DNA of 64,000 bases from Methylocella tundrae (GCF_038024855.1 NZ_CP139089.1:2824501-2888500), one strand, 5' to 3'; positions 8,546 to 19,160 are shown, counted from the first letter of the stretch. Numbers and translations are program-made. The notes: generated by a model not told the origin, from the letters alone.

Positions 8546-8559
8546 TTGATTTAGGTCAA
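8546..8559. promoter_or_regulatory. FNR/FixK-type operator, one mismatch
   Basis: TTGATTTAGGTCAA matches TTGAT-N4-ATCAA at 9 of 10 positions. It lies in the 301-bp gap between the divergent hsp20 and PHB depolymerase genes, about 100 nt from the first and 200 nt from the second. It could serve either promoter. Confidence 0.65.
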
Positions 8560-8751
8560 GAATGCAGCAATGGAACGAGCGGGCGTGGTTGCCGCCTTCT
8601 TGCATTTCGATGAAGCCGCAAGCGTATCTTTAGCTTCTGATATGGTGATTGATATGAATGGCTACGGCGCTGTATGTTGATATAACATGCTAAACTTTGA
8701 TCCGAGGCCGCGGTCACAGTCGGAAATGGCGCTACAACACGAAAGGTCGCG

Positions 8752-9885
8752 ATGACGGCGCACCGCCAGCAGGACGAAGACCTCAGGGAACGAGCATTCG
8801 GCCTTTTGCTCCCCGACACAAGCGATCGGATTCAACCCTTGTCCATGAGGGTCGTCGTGGACAGGCCGTTTGGCCGGCTCGTCCGGTTCGAACGCGACGA
8901 CAGCCGCCCTCGTCCGCGCGTCCTTGTTGTTGCCCCCATATCGGGCCATCGCGCCGCCTTGCTTTATGACATGATCCTCGCCCTTGCGCAGGATCATGAC
9001 CTTTATCTCGCGCAATGGGCGGATGCGTCGCAGGTGGCGTTGTCGGAGGGACGCTTCGGTCTTGACGAGAACATCGGCTATCTTGTCGATTTCCTGCATT
9101 TTCTGGGCGACGACCTTCACCTCATCGGTCTTTGCCAATCGGCTTTGCCGGCGGTTGCGGCGACGGCGATCTGCGCGCTCCGTGGAAGCGGCGCGCCGCG
9201 ATCGATGACGCTGTTTGGCGGCAAGATCGATCCGCGCATCAACCCGACGCGAAGCGATCTTCTGGCGAGGAGGCAATCCATCGCCTGGCTCCGGCAAAGC
9301 TCAATAATCGAGGTTCCGTCCCCGGATCCCGGACAGGGGCGGCTCGTTTATCCGGCGAGCCTTCAGATCGCCACTCTGCTCGCTTATCTGACGCGTCACA
9401 TCCTGACCGGCGGAGAACTCTTCCGCAAATTCATGAATGACGATGGCGAATATCCGTCCGAGCGTCCTTTCCCGAACCTGTTTTTTTCGGTGACGGATCT
9501 TCCGGCCGAATTTTTCCTGGAGACGATCGTCAGGGTCTTTCAGCGATTTGACCTGGCTCTCGGGCGCCTTGCCTGGCAAGGCGAGACAATCAGGCTAGAC
9601 GCCATCGCGCGCACGGCGCTTTTCACGGTCGAAGCGGAAGAGGACGATATCTCGGGGGCCGGACAGACGCATGTGGCGCAAGATCTCTGCGTCAATATTC
9701 CGAAGTCCCTGCGCCAGCGCTACGTGCAGCCCGGCGTTGGCCATTTTGGCCTGCTTCACGGCGCGGTGTGGCGTTCGGCCGTGCTTCCGCGCCTGCGCCG
9801 CTTCATCCGCGAGCAGGACCGGGGAAGGGCGCCCGGCGTCCCGAGGCCGCCGGACCGTTCAAATCCCTCATCCATCATAGCGTGA
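8752..9885 (+). CDS. phaZ: Intracellular polyhydroxybutyrate depolymerase (PhaZ type)
   Basis: The 377-aa protein has the alpha/beta-hydrolase pattern of intracellular PHB depolymerases: RVLVVAPISGHRAALLYDMI, YLAQWADA, then LIGLCQSALP with a Cys (residue 128) at the nucleophile position, as in the Cys-type intracellular enzymes, and GVGHFGLLHG carrying the probable catalytic His near the C-terminus. It would release hydroxybutyrate units from storage granules. It is shorter than the roughly 400-aa family members and has a divergent N-terminus, so a related PHA-binding hydrolase is possible. It diverges from hsp20, with an FNR-like site in the shared gap. Confidence 0.8.
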   Translation: MTAHRQQDEDLRERAFGLLLPDTSDRIQPLSMRVVVDRPFGRLVRFERDDSRPRPRVLVVAPISGHRAALLYDMILALAQDHDLYLAQWADASQVALSEGRFGLDENIGYLVDFLHFLGDDLHLIGLCQSALPAVAATAICALRGSGAPRSMTLFGGKIDPRINPTRSDLLARRQSIAWLRQSSIIEVPSPDPGQGRLVYPASLQIATLLAYLTRHILTGGELFRKFMNDDGEYPSERPFPNLFFSVTDLPAEFFLETIVRVFQRFDLALGRLAWQGETIRLDAIARTALFTVEAEEDDISGAGQTHVAQDLCVNIPKSLRQRYVQPGVGHFGLLHGAVWRSAVLPRLRRFIREQDRGRAPGVPRPPDRSNPSSIIA

Positions 9886-9961
9886 GCCTGGCGCATTGCC
9901 GTTATTCGCGCGTGGGCGCCGCCGCCGTCCGAAAACCGGCTCCGCTTTTTGGCGTCATGCT

Positions 9962-10250
9962 TTAGCGTCGACCGCCGCCATGGAAGCCGCCGCCATGGAA
10001 GCCGCCAAATCCACCGTGGAAGCCTCCCCCGCGGAAGCCGCCAAATCCGCCGCGCGCGAATCCGGGACGGCCGAAACCGCCGCGCCCGGCCCATCCGCCG
10101 CGCCCGCCCCATCCGCCACGAGACCAGCCGCCTCTCCAGCCCGGGCCCCAGCCGCCACCCCAGCCGCCGCCCCAGCCCAAGCCCAAGCCCAAGCCAGGTC
10201 CCCAGCCGCCGCCCCAGCCATAGCCCCAGTCGTCCCAGTAGGGGTCAATG
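9962..10250. repeat. Short-unit tandem repeats coding the Gly-rich tail
   Basis: The DNA here is built of short imperfect units such as GCCGCCATGGAAGCC and the hexamer CCCAAG/CCCAAG repeated around 10177-10198. These encode the GGFHGG and GLGLGLG runs of the SH3 protein. Such DNA is prone to slippage, so tail length may vary between strains. Confidence 0.7.
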
Positions 10251-10576
10251 TAGGGCCCGCCGACCACGACCGAAGGGCCCACATAGACGGTCGCCGGCGG
10301 CGGAGCGGCGGCGACGAAGGAGCCCCTCGTTCTGCCGAGGAGGCTTGCGGCGATGTAGCCGGTTTGCCCTTGCCAGGAGACCCGGCACCAGCTGTTTCGG
10401 CAGCGAAGAATGTTCAGCGGGGCGTTCGGGGGGACCGTCGTTATCACCGCATAGCCCGTGCCCGGTCCAGAGCGCAGATTGGCGAGATCCAGGCTGACGG
10501 CGGTCTGGGCTTTGGCCGAAGCGAGTGTTCCAGCGAGCGCCAATCCAGTCAGAAGCGATAGCGAAAGGATCTTCAT
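9962..10576 (-). CDS. Secreted SH3-domain protein with Gly/Trp/Phe-rich C-terminal repeats
   Basis: From the ATG at 10576 a signal peptide (MKILSLSLLTGLALAGTLASAKA) leads to a bacterial SH3 domain (LDLANLRSGPGTGYAVITTVPPNAPLNILRCRNSWCRVSWQGQTGYI). After a Pro/Tyr linker the last 90 residues are low-complexity repeats of GG, GW, GF and GGFHGG. SH3b domains of this kind often bind cell-wall or envelope ligands, and Gly-rich tails are common in exported surface proteins of Hyphomicrobiales. An upstream in-frame start at 10630 adds a charged stretch before the signal peptide and is unlikely. Confidence 0.85.
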   Translation of the reverse strand: MKILSLSLLTGLALAGTLASAKAQTAVSLDLANLRSGPGTGYAVITTVPPNAPLNILRCRNSWCRVSWQGQTGYIAASLLGRTRGSFVAAAPPPATVYVGPSVVVGGPYIDPYWDDWGYGWGGGWGPGLGLGLGWGGGWGGGWGPGWRGGWSRGGWGGRGGWAGRGGFGRPGFARGGFGGFRGGGFHGGFGGFHGGGFHGGGRR

Positions 10577-11008
10577 GATTGCTCTCATTCGGTTGGGAGA
10601 AGCTCGATATTCGCGCCGCTGGCGCTCCATTCAGCAATTGTGACGAAAGGCGCGTTCTCGGCCCGTAATGATGAATTGTCATACTCGCGAACGGGTTAAG
10701 GCGCGGTAGCCGCCGCCCGCCTGCTGACGAGCGACGCCGCCTCGACGATTAAGACTCGCAAGGCGCGCATTGAGCTATGATCTGGCGCAACAGGAAGCAA
10801 CCCGCGGGCGCGAGCGAAGCAACATCGCCTGAGCAATATTGCGTGAAGCCGAACAAGGGCGGACATTTTCCCCGCGACGGCGAAGATGCGTGAACTAAAC
10901 TTTTGCAGCCGCGTTGTTGTTGGGGCGCTTCGGCGGCGAGGCAGCATTGGGGCGCCCCGATAGCGGCGAAGCGCCTGTTCAGCACGCTCACAATCTTCCG
11001 GAGAACTC
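10577..11008. other. 432-bp divergent promoter region
   Basis: The gap lies between the leftward SH3-protein gene and the rightward ligD gene and should contain both promoters. Open frames here lack recognisable domains and ribosome sites. No FNR-like palindrome or strong hairpin was found. Confidence 0.5.
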
Positions 11009-13681
11009 GTGGCGGAGAAGCAGCTGACGAAATACCGCGCAAAGCGTGACTTTGCCAAAACGGCCGAGCCGAGCGGAGAGGTCAAAATTCCCGGTTCGGA
11101 TCGCCGCCGGTTCGTCATTCAAAAACATGCCGCGACCCGGCTTCATTATGATTTGCGTCTTGAGATGGACGGCGTCTTCAAATCCTGGGCCGTGACGCGC
11201 GGACCATCTCTCGACCCCCATGACAAGCGCCTCGCGGTTGAGGTCGAGGACCACCCGCTCGATTACGGCGACTTTGAAGGCACGATACCCAAAGGCCAGT
11301 ATGGCGGCGGCACGGTCCAGCTGTGGGACCGCGGCTATTGGGTTCCCGATGGCGACAAAAGCCCTGAAGACATGCTCGCCGATGGCGATCTGAAATTCTC
11401 GCTTTACGGCGAGCGTTTACACGGGAGCTGGGTGCTTGTGCGCATGAAGCAGGACCGCACCGGCGGCAAGCGCGCCAATTGGCTTTTGATCAAGCACCAC
11501 GATGAATATGCGCGGGAAGGCGACGCCGACTCCATTCTCGCGGAAGATCGTTCCGTCGCCTCCGGCCGGCCGATGGCGGCGATCGCCGCGGGCAAGGGCG
11601 CCGGCCCGGAGCCATTCATGCTGAGCGGAAGCGAGACGGCCGACCCCGATGCTGTTTGGGATTCGAACCACGGTCTCGCCGCCGATGAAAGATCGGGCCT
11701 GTTGGCGGGGGCAAAAAAATCCACCAGCAAGCCGGCGCGGAGCAACATCGAAGCGATGCCGGATTTCATCCCCCCGCAGCTTTGCCAGCCGGTGGCGCGG
11801 CCGCCATCGGGTGAAGGGTGGGCGCATGAGATCAAGTTTGACGGATACCGGGTGCAATTGCGCGTGGAAGGCGGAAAGGTCACGCTGAAGACGCGCAAAG
11901 GCATTGACTGGACCGGGAAGTTTCCGGCGATCGCGAGAGAAGCGAAGTCTTTTCCGGATGTGATCATCGACGGCGAGATCGTCGCGCTCGACGATCGCGG
12001 CGCGCCTGATTTCGCGGCGCTCCAGGCGGCTTTGTCTGAGCGGGAAACCGATAATCTGATTTTTTTCGTTTTTGACCTTCTGATCGAAGGCAAGAGGGAC
12101 TGGCGTCCCGAGCCTTTGTCAAAGCGCAAAGATCGGCTGCGGCAATTGATTGACGGGCAGGGGCGGGGAAAAGACGCCCTCATTCGCTATGTTGAGCATT
12201 TTGCCACCGGCGGAGACGCGGTGTTGAAATCCGCCTGCCGCCTGGCTCTTGAAGGCATTGTTTCGAAGAAGCTCGATGCGCGTTATCGGTCCGGGCGCTC
12301 CGGCGCATGGACAAAATCGAAGTGCAGGGCAGGCTATGAGGTCGTCATCGGCGGATGGACGACGACCAATGGCAAGTTCCGCTCGCTCCTCGTCGGGGTC
12401 AATCACGGCGAGGCATTCGTCTATATCGGCCGGGTCGGCACGGGTTATAGCGAGGCGAAAGTGAAAACGCTGCTGCCCCGCCTCAAGGCGCTTGCGACGG
12501 CCAAGTCGCCCTTCACCGGCGCCGGCGCTCCGCGTAAGGACGCAACCATCCACTGGACGAAGCCCGAACTCGTCGCCGAGATCGAATTTGCCGGTTGGAC
12601 CGGCGCCGGCATGGTTCGTCAGGCCGCCTTCAAGGGGCTGCGCGAAGATAAGCCAGCCGCCGAAGTTGAGGTCGAGACGCCAGTGCGGGCCGCTGACGTG
12701 AGCGCTCCGGAACCCGTGGCGCCGATCAAAGCCGTGGGAAGGCGCTCCGCCGCGGCCAAGACGGGCAAGCCCGTCGTGATGGGAGTCGTGATCTCAAATC
12801 CGGACAAAGCTCTCTGGCCGGACGCCGGCGACGGCAAACCGGTCACCAAACTCGACCTTGCCCGCTATTATGAAGCGGTGGGGCCGCGGCTGATGAGCCA
12901 TATCCGCGGACGTCCCTGCTCGATCGTTCGCGCGCCGGATGGCCTTGCCGGGGAACAGTTTTTCCAGCGCCACGCCATGCCGGGAGCCTCCAACCTGCTC
13001 GATCTCGTCACCGTCTTTGGAGATCGAAAGCCCTATCTCCAAATCGACCGCGTCGAGGGTCTCGCCGCGATTGCGCAGATCGGGGGGCTCGAGCTTCATC
13101 CCTGGAACTGCGAGCCGTATCGCCCTGAAACCCCTGGGCGCCTCGTCTTTGATCTCGACCCCGGGCCGGAGGTGGCTTTTTCCGACGTCGTCGCGGCCGC
13201 TCGTGAAATGAAGGACAGGCTGAACGCCCTGGGCTTGGTCAGTTTCTGCAAAACGACAGGCGGGAAAGGGCTGCATGTCGTGACGCCGCTCGCCGCGCCT
13301 GAAGACAGCGAACCGACCTGGCCTCAGGCGAAAGAATTTGCGCGGGAGGTATGCCGGCGTATGGCGGGCGACAGTCCGCGGCGCTACGTCATCAACATGG
13401 CGAAAAAGCTTCGGACTGGCCGCATCTTTCTGGATTATCTCCGCAATGACCGGATGGCGACCGCGATCGCGCCATTGTCTCCGCGGGCGAGACCAGGGGC
13501 TACGGTTTCCATGCCGTTGAGCTGGATGCAGGTGAAGGCCGGTCTCGATCCCAAGCGATTCACGATCCGCACGGCGCCAGGCCTCATCGCCAAAAGCAAA
13601 GCCTGGGCGGACTATTGCGAAGGAGAACGATCACTCGGTGCGGCCATCAACAAGCTTGGCCGATCGAAGGTCGCGGCGTGA
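11009..13681 (+). CDS. ligD: DNA ligase D, phosphoesterase-ligase-polymerase
   Basis: The 890-aa protein has three domains in the Pseudomonas-type order. The 3'-phosphoesterase (residues about 30-190) shows [18 protein letters not shown] and [14 protein letters not shown]. The ATP-dependent ligase (about 255-560) has its adenylated Lys in [10 protein letters not shown] near residue 275 and [10 protein letters not shown]. The AEP-type polymerase (about 610-880) has LVFDLDPGP with the metal-binding Asp pair and TTGGKGLHV. Together with Ku it repairs double-strand breaks by end joining. The start is GTG with CCGGAG just upstream. Its stop overlaps the start of the next ligase gene (TGATG). Confidence 0.96.
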   Translation: MAEKQLTKYRAKRDFAKTAEPSGEVKIPGSDRRRFVIQKHAATRLHYDLRLEMDGVFKSWAVTRGPSLDPHDKRLAVEVEDHPLDYGDFEGTIPKGQYGGGTVQLWDRGYWVPDGDKSPEDMLADGDLKFSLYGERLHGSWVLVRMKQDRTGGKRANWLLIKHHDEYAREGDADSILAEDRSVASGRPMAAIAAGKGAGPEPFMLSGSETADPDAVWDSNHGLAADERSGLLAGAKKSTSKPARSNIEAMPDFIPPQLCQPVARPPSGEGWAHEIKFDGYRVQLRVEGGKVTLKTRKGIDWTGKFPAIAREAKSFPDVIIDGEIVALDDRGAPDFAALQAALSERETDNLIFFVFDLLIEGKRDWRPEPLSKRKDRLRQLIDGQGRGKDALIRYVEHFATGGDAVLKSACRLALEGIVSKKLDARYRSGRSGAWTKSKCRAGYEVVIGGWTTTNGKFRSLLVGVNHGEAFVYIGRVGTGYSEAKVKTLLPRLKALATAKSPFTGAGAPRKDATIHWTKPELVAEIEFAGWTGAGMVRQAAFKGLREDKPAAEVEVETPVRAADVSAPEPVAPIKAVGRRSAAAKTGKPVVMGVVISNPDKALWPDAGDGKPVTKLDLARYYEAVGPRLMSHIRGRPCSIVRAPDGLAGEQFFQRHAMPGASNLLDLVTVFGDRKPYLQIDRVEGLAAIAQIGGLELHPWNCEPYRPETPGRLVFDLDPGPEVAFSDVVAAAREMKDRLNALGLVSFCKTTGGKGLHVVTPLAAPEDSEPTWPQAKEFAREVCRRMAGDSPRRYVINMAKKLRTGRIFLDYLRNDRMATAIAPLSPRARPGATVSMPLSWMQVKAGLDPKRFTIRTAPGLIAKSKAWADYCEGERSLGAAINKLGRSKVAA

Positions 13682-14763
13682 TGCCCCCCGGCGGCGTCAA
13701 AACGTCTCGCGCCGAGAGCGCGGCCGCGCTCAAAGCGGAGCCGGATGCGCCGTTCCCAATTCCCCTGACGACGCCCCCGATGGAGGCGTTGAGCGCGCAG
13801 ACGCTGCCGAAAGCCGATGGCGTCTGGCAATATGAGCCGAAGTGGGATGGGTTCCGGTGCCTTGCCTTCAAGCAGGGCGGGAAGGTCGAGCTGCGGGCGA
13901 AGTCGGGGAAATCGCTTCTGCGCTATTTTCCCGAGGTCGTCGCCTTTCTTGCCGATCTGCCGAGTCCCTGCTTTGTCGTTGACGGCGAATTGGTCATTGA
14001 GGTCGATGGGCGTTTGTCGTTCGAGGCTCTGCAAATGCGGCTGCATCCAGCCGAAAGCCGCATTCGCAAGCTCGCGGCGGCGACGCCCGCGCGCCTGACG
14101 CTGTTCGATATGCTCGTCGCGCCGGATGGAGCGATCCTGTTGAACGAGCCGCTCAGCCGGCGGCGCGCGGTCCTCGAGACTTTCATCGCGTCCGTCGGCG
14201 TTTCGAAAACGCTGACCCTTTCGCCGCGCACGCTGGATGACGCCGTAGCGGAAGGCTGGCTGAAGGCGGCGGGCCGCGGCGAAACCGATGGGGTCGTCGC
14301 CAAGCGTCTCGACGGCTTTTATGAGGCCGGACAACGGGCGATGATCAAGGTCAAGCATTTGCGCACAGCCGATTGCGTGGTCGGCGGCTTTCGCTACGAA
14401 AGCGGAGGCCAAGAAGTCGGCTCATTGCTGCTTGGCCTATATGACGCTGAGGGGAAGCTCAACCATATCGGCTTTACCTCGACCATCTCGGACGTCGAGC
14501 GCCCGGCCTTGACGCGCCAGCTCGAAGCGCTCCGCCAGACGCCAGGCTTCACGGGGCAGGCGCCGGGAGGTCCGAGCCGGTGGAGCACGGAGCGCAGCGG
14601 CGAGTGGACGCCGGTGAGGCCCGTCATGGTCGCCGAGGTTCGCTTCGATCACGTAACTGACGGCCGCTTCCGGCATGGGACGAAGCTGATCCGCTGGCGT
14701 CCCGACAAGGCGCCGCGGCAATGTACGCTCGAACAGATCGCTCCGGCGCAAGGCGCTGCTTGA
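13681..14763 (+). CDS. ligC: ATP-dependent DNA ligase (LigC-like, NHEJ-associated)
   Basis: About 360 aa. The adenylation motif is YEPKWDGFRCLAF (Lys near residue 54), followed by FVVDGELVIE, TDGVVAKRLDGFYEAGQRAMIKVKH and an OB-fold tail. There is no polymerase or phosphoesterase domain, so it resembles stand-alone LigC enzymes that back up LigD in end joining. I use the ATG at 13681, which overlaps the ligD stop by one base; an in-frame start 66 nt earlier lies inside ligD and adds a non-homologous stretch. The overlap implies translational coupling with ligD. Confidence 0.92.
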   Translation: MPPGGVKTSRAESAAALKAEPDAPFPIPLTTPPMEALSAQTLPKADGVWQYEPKWDGFRCLAFKQGGKVELRAKSGKSLLRYFPEVVAFLADLPSPCFVVDGELVIEVDGRLSFEALQMRLHPAESRIRKLAAATPARLTLFDMLVAPDGAILLNEPLSRRRAVLETFIASVGVSKTLTLSPRTLDDAVAEGWLKAAGRGETDGVVAKRLDGFYEAGQRAMIKVKHLRTADCVVGGFRYESGGQEVGSLLLGLYDAEGKLNHIGFTSTISDVERPALTRQLEALRQTPGFTGQAPGGPSRWSTERSGEWTPVRPVMVAEVRFDHVTDGRFRHGTKLIRWRPDKAPRQCTLEQIAPAQGAA

Positions 14764-14808
14764 GAGCCTCGGCAAAGGCCGCCGTCCTGGAGCATGGAGG
14801 AAAAACCA

Positions 14809-15639
14809 ATGGCTCCGCGTTCATTCTGGAAAGGCTATCTGAAGCTTTCGCTCGTGACCTGCGCCGTCGCAATGGCGCCGGCGCAATCGGAGAAAGAAAA
14901 AATCCGCTTTCATACGCTGAACAGGAAGACGGGCCATCGGATTCAAAGCCGCTACATCGACGCCGTCACGCGCAAAGCCGTCGATGACGACGATGAGGTC
15001 AAGGGCTATCCGCGCGGCGACAATGATTATGTCATGCTGGAGGATGAGGAGCTCGAAGCCGTGGCGCTTGAGAGCACGCGGACCATCGACATCCAGATGT
15101 TCACGCCCAAAGAGTCGATCGACTGGATCTGGTACGATACGCCGCATTTTCTGACGCCGGACGATGAGGTCGGGGAAGAAGCCTATGCCGTCATCAGGGA
15201 GGCGATGAAGGCGACCGGAATGGTCGGGATCTCCCGCCTCGTTCTCTATCGGCGGGAACGCGCCGTCATGCTCGAGCCGCGCGATAAGGGCATCATCTTG
15301 TGGACCTTACGGTATGGCGACGAGGTTCGCGATGAAAAGCTCTACTTCGACGCCGTCGAGGATCTAAAGCTCGACCCGAAGCTGATGGCCCTCGTGAACA
15401 GGCTCATCGAAGAAAAAACAAAGCCTTGGTCGCCTGAAATGGCGACGGATCCGGTGCAAAGCCAGCTGCTGGGGATCATCGAAGCCAAGACAAAGGGCAA
15501 GCCTCCGCGCAGGGCCAAAGCCGATCAGGAAAAGCCCAGCAATGTCGTCAACATCATGGACGCTTTGCGGCAAAGCCTCGGATCAAGCCCCAAGACTTCC
15601 AACTCCAAGACTTCCAACCCCAGGACGTCCAAGCGATAA
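14809..15639 (+). CDS. ku: Non-homologous end joining protein Ku (copy 1)
   Basis: About 276 aa, beginning MAPRSFWKGYLKLSLVTCAVAM, the usual start of bacterial Ku. IRFHTLNRKTGHRIQSRYID and the central Ku core (DVEVDDIDWIWY-like region; ISRLVLYRRERAVMLEPRDKGIILWTLRYGDEVRD) follow. The tail is Ser/Lys/Thr-rich (KTSNSKTSNPRTSKR). Ku dimers bind broken ends and recruit LigD. The ATG at 14809 is preferred because GGAGG at 14796-14800 serves it; the ATG at 14794 overlaps that ribosome site. It is the third gene of a ligD-ligC-ku run and ends 4 nt from the convergent second ku gene. Confidence 0.95.
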   Translation: MAPRSFWKGYLKLSLVTCAVAMAPAQSEKEKIRFHTLNRKTGHRIQSRYIDAVTRKAVDDDDEVKGYPRGDNDYVMLEDEELEAVALESTRTIDIQMFTPKESIDWIWYDTPHFLTPDDEVGEEAYAVIREAMKATGMVGISRLVLYRRERAVMLEPRDKGIILWTLRYGDEVRDEKLYFDAVEDLKLDPKLMALVNRLIEEKTKPWSPEMATDPVQSQLLGIIEAKTKGKPPRRAKADQEKPSNVVNIMDALRQSLGSSPKTSNSKTSNPRTSKR

Positions 15640-15643
15640 ACCG

Positions 15644-16516
15644 TCAGCCTGCCTTTTTGCGCGGCGCTGGCGTTGCGGCCGCCTTGGAGGCGCCCCCTTT
15701 GCGAGCCCTTGACGGTTTCGCCGCCGGTTTAGCGGAGCGGGACGAAGCTTTCGCGCTTTCCCTTAACGCGGCCATGAGATCGACGACCTTGCTCGGCGCG
15801 AGCCTTTCGGGCGCCTTGATCTCGCGGCCTTCGAGCTTGGCTTTGACAAGCTCGGCGACGGCGGCCTCATAACGGTCGTCGAAGGTCTTAGGATCGAATT
15901 TGCCCTTCTTCGTCCGGATGATATGCTTTGCGAGATCGAGCATTTCGCCTTCGATTTTCATCTCCGGTATCTCGCTGAACGCTTCCTCGGCGGACCGCAC
16001 CTCGTAATCGAAATTGAGCGTCGTGGCGATCAGGCCGTTCCCATGAGCGCGAATGAGAATGGACCGCAGTCTGCGAAACAGGACGGCTCTCGCTAACGCC
16101 GCGACCTTTTTCGATCGCATGGATTCGCGCAACAATGTGAAAGCTTCCTGAGCGACCGGATTGCTGGGGGCGAGATAATAGGGCCGGTCGAAGTAAGTGT
16201 CGTCGATGTCGTCGCATTTGATGAAGGCCTGAACGTCGAGAACCTTGTCGCTCTCTGGAATTACGGCGGCGATCTCCTCAGGCTCGAGCACGACATAATC
16301 GCCTTGTCCCATCTCATATCCTTTGACCTGATCGGCCGGCTCGACCGGCTCACCCGTTTCGCTGTCGACAAACTGCCGTTGCACGCGATGCCCGGTCTGC
16401 CTGTTCAAGGTATGGAAGGCGATCCGCTCCGATGTCGACGCCGCTGTGAAGAGCGAAACGGGGCAGCTCAATTCGGCGACCTTCAGAACGCCTTTCCAAT
16501 TCGCTCGCGGCGCCAT
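15644..16516 (-). CDS. ku: Non-homologous end joining protein Ku (copy 2)
   Basis: About 290 aa from the ATG at 16516, which has AAGGAG upstream: MAPRANWKGVLKVAELSCPVSLF, IAFHTLNRQTGHRVQRQFVD, ALARAVLFRRLRSILIRAHGNGLIATTLNFDYEVRS, then a Lys/Ala-rich tail ending TPAPRKKAG. It is clearly divergent from copy 1 and is transcribed toward it, the two stops being 4 nt apart. Paired ku genes are common in Hyphomicrobiales, where heterodimers or condition-specific homodimers have been proposed. A longer frame up to 16609 is open, but its N-terminus does not match the family. Confidence 0.95.
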   Translation of the reverse strand: MAPRANWKGVLKVAELSCPVSLFTAASTSERIAFHTLNRQTGHRVQRQFVDSETGEPVEPADQVKGYEMGQGDYVVLEPEEIAAVIPESDKVLDVQAFIKCDDIDDTYFDRPYYLAPSNPVAQEAFTLLRESMRSKKVAALARAVLFRRLRSILIRAHGNGLIATTLNFDYEVRSAEEAFSEIPEMKIEGEMLDLAKHIIRTKKGKFDPKTFDDRYEAAVAELVKAKLEGREIKAPERLAPSKVVDLMAALRESAKASSRSAKPAAKPSRARKGGASKAAATPAPRKKAG

Positions 16517-16633
16517 GCCTGTTTCTCCTTTCTGTTCGGAACGTCTCTCAGCATAAGCCGTTCCGCGTCGGCTGTCCTTGCTACACTCCGGCTTTGATGC
16601 ATCACTCACCGCGCGCGCTCACGAGGCATAAGC

Positions 16634-17737
16634 TTGAGCAGAATCGCAAATCTCGAACCTGACCAAAGGAAGCCTTCCCTGGCCTGGTGGGCGCTGATCC
16701 TTGGGCTGGGGCTTGTTTCCATGCTGCTTTCAATGAGATCTCGCCTGTCGCCTCATGCGCCGGACGCCGCCCGCGAGACCCGCCTTCGGCCGAATGCTGA
16801 AACCTTTGCTTTAACCGGGCCGGGGCGGCATGCGCGCGAGGCGCTGGCGGGGCAGGCCGCCGATAGCCCCGCCGAAATACCGGCGCAGGGATGGAAACAT
16901 ATCCTGGGGCGGACTTGGCAGGGTCTCGGCGAAGACCGCATCCTGTTGGTCGCCGCCGGAATCACGTTTTACGCCCTGCTTTCTCTATTCCCGGCGCTGG
17001 CGGCGCTCGTATCGCTTTATGGACTTTTTGCAGATCCCGCCAACGTTGGCGGCCGCCTCGACAGCCTCGCAAGCTTTCTGCCGAGCGGAGCGCTGGATCT
17101 CATCGGGAGCGAAATCGGTCGCATCGCAGGCGAGGCCCATCACGCTTTGGGCGCGGCGTTTTTCATCAGCCTCGCTGTTTCGCTGTGGACCGCAAACTCC
17201 GGCATGAAAGGCCTGATCGAAGGCATGAACGTCGTCTATGAAGAAAAGGAGAAGCGCGGCTTCATCGGGCTTAATCTTCTCTCGCTGGCCTTCACCCTCG
17301 CGGCGATCGCATTCATTCTTCTGGCGCTCGGGGCTATGGTGGTTGCGCCCCTCCTCCTCGGCGACATTGGGCTCGGCGGAAGCGGCGACGCGCTCCTGTC
17401 GCTTCTGCGCTGGCCGCTCCTGCTTCTCGTCGCCCTCTTCGCATTGGCCGTGCTTTACCGCTTCGGGCCGAGCCGCCGCGCTCCGCGATGGAGATGGGTC
17501 ACATGGGGAAGCGCGCTCGCAGCTTTCCTGTGGCTTGGCGGATCGGTCCTGTTCTCGTGGTACGTCGCCAATTTCGGCAAATATAACGCGACATACGGAT
17601 CGCTCGGCGCGGCCGTCGGCTTGATGACCTGGCTTTGGCTGTCCGTCATCGTCGTTTTGCTCGGCGGGGAGCTGAACTCCAAGATCGAGCGTCAGAGCGG
17701 CCGGGACGCGAGCGCAACCGCGTCCGGAGCCAAATAG
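16634..17737 (+). CDS. YihY/virulence factor BrkB family membrane protein
   Basis: The 367-aa product has a first membrane segment (WWALILGLGLVSMLL), a linker, then the YihY core starting RTWQGLGEDRILLVAAGITFYALLSLFPALAALVSLYGLF, with about six membrane segments and the end motif YGSLGAAVGLMTWLWLSVIVVLLGGELNSKIE. YihY proteins were once called ribonuclease BN, but the function is not settled. The proposed start is TTG at 16634; an internal start is possible. It diverges from the second ku gene and is followed 45 nt later by an aldo/keto reductase gene. Confidence 0.88.
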   Translation: MSRIANLEPDQRKPSLAWWALILGLGLVSMLLSMRSRLSPHAPDAARETRLRPNAETFALTGPGRHAREALAGQAADSPAEIPAQGWKHILGRTWQGLGEDRILLVAAGITFYALLSLFPALAALVSLYGLFADPANVGGRLDSLASFLPSGALDLIGSEIGRIAGEAHHALGAAFFISLAVSLWTANSGMKGLIEGMNVVYEEKEKRGFIGLNLLSLAFTLAAIAFILLALGAMVVAPLLLGDIGLGGSGDALLSLLRWPLLLLVALFALAVLYRFGPSRRAPRWRWVTWGSALAAFLWLGGSVLFSWYVANFGKYNATYGSLGAAVGLMTWLWLSVIVVLLGGELNSKIERQSGRDASATASGAK

Positions 17738-17782
17738 CGCGGGCGCGCATCCTGGACTAATAAAAGCTTGCAAGAAGGAGAA

Positions 17783-18769
<987 letters not shown>

Positions 18770-18774
18770 AGCTG

Positions 18775-19160
18775 TCAGCAGGGACCTGCCATGGCGTTCG
18801 AGACAGCGACGCAGGCGCTTGATCGCGTCAGCTTCCGGATGCTGTTGCGCAGGCATCCCATGACATCGTCGAGCGGCAGCAGCGTCCGCTGCCGGAACGC
18901 GACGATCATGGCTCCTTCGACCGGCGTCAGCACCGTGCTTCGGCGCTCGCGCGGCCCCATCGGCGCATCCGTCGTCGATGCTGAGAGTTCGGCTCGAACT
19001 CGCGGCGTTGTCCGGGCGCTCCCATGCCGATGGCATGCCGACCCCGAGCGCCGCCGTCGCTGTCGCTTCGAGAGCTAAGAGATGCAGGTTTTTCGCGCTC
19101 GCCACCCAATAACCTGACAATGCCGTGCGCAGCTCTGATCGCATCACAGCAAAATTTCAA
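18775..19160 (-). pseudogene. IS481-family transposase relic (N-terminal part, frameshifted)
   Basis: Read leftward, one frame gives APMGPRERRSTVLTPVEGAM, IVAFRQRTLLPLDDVMGCLR and IRKLTRSS, which match the conserved N-terminal helix-turn-helix region of IS481 transposases (RSTVL...AFR..TLLPLDD...LTRSSLHRCLQRHG). The match then continues in another frame as RRCLERHGRSLL, showing a one-base shift. Further upstream DAIRAAH...ASL appears in a third frame, so the relic is broken at least twice. The catalytic DDE core is missing and no terminal inverted repeats were found. Confidence 0.72.

Noticed and set aside
9962..10250. CRISPR-like appearance of the short repeats
   Set aside because: The units are contiguous, a few bases long and code for a Gly-rich tail; there are no spacers.
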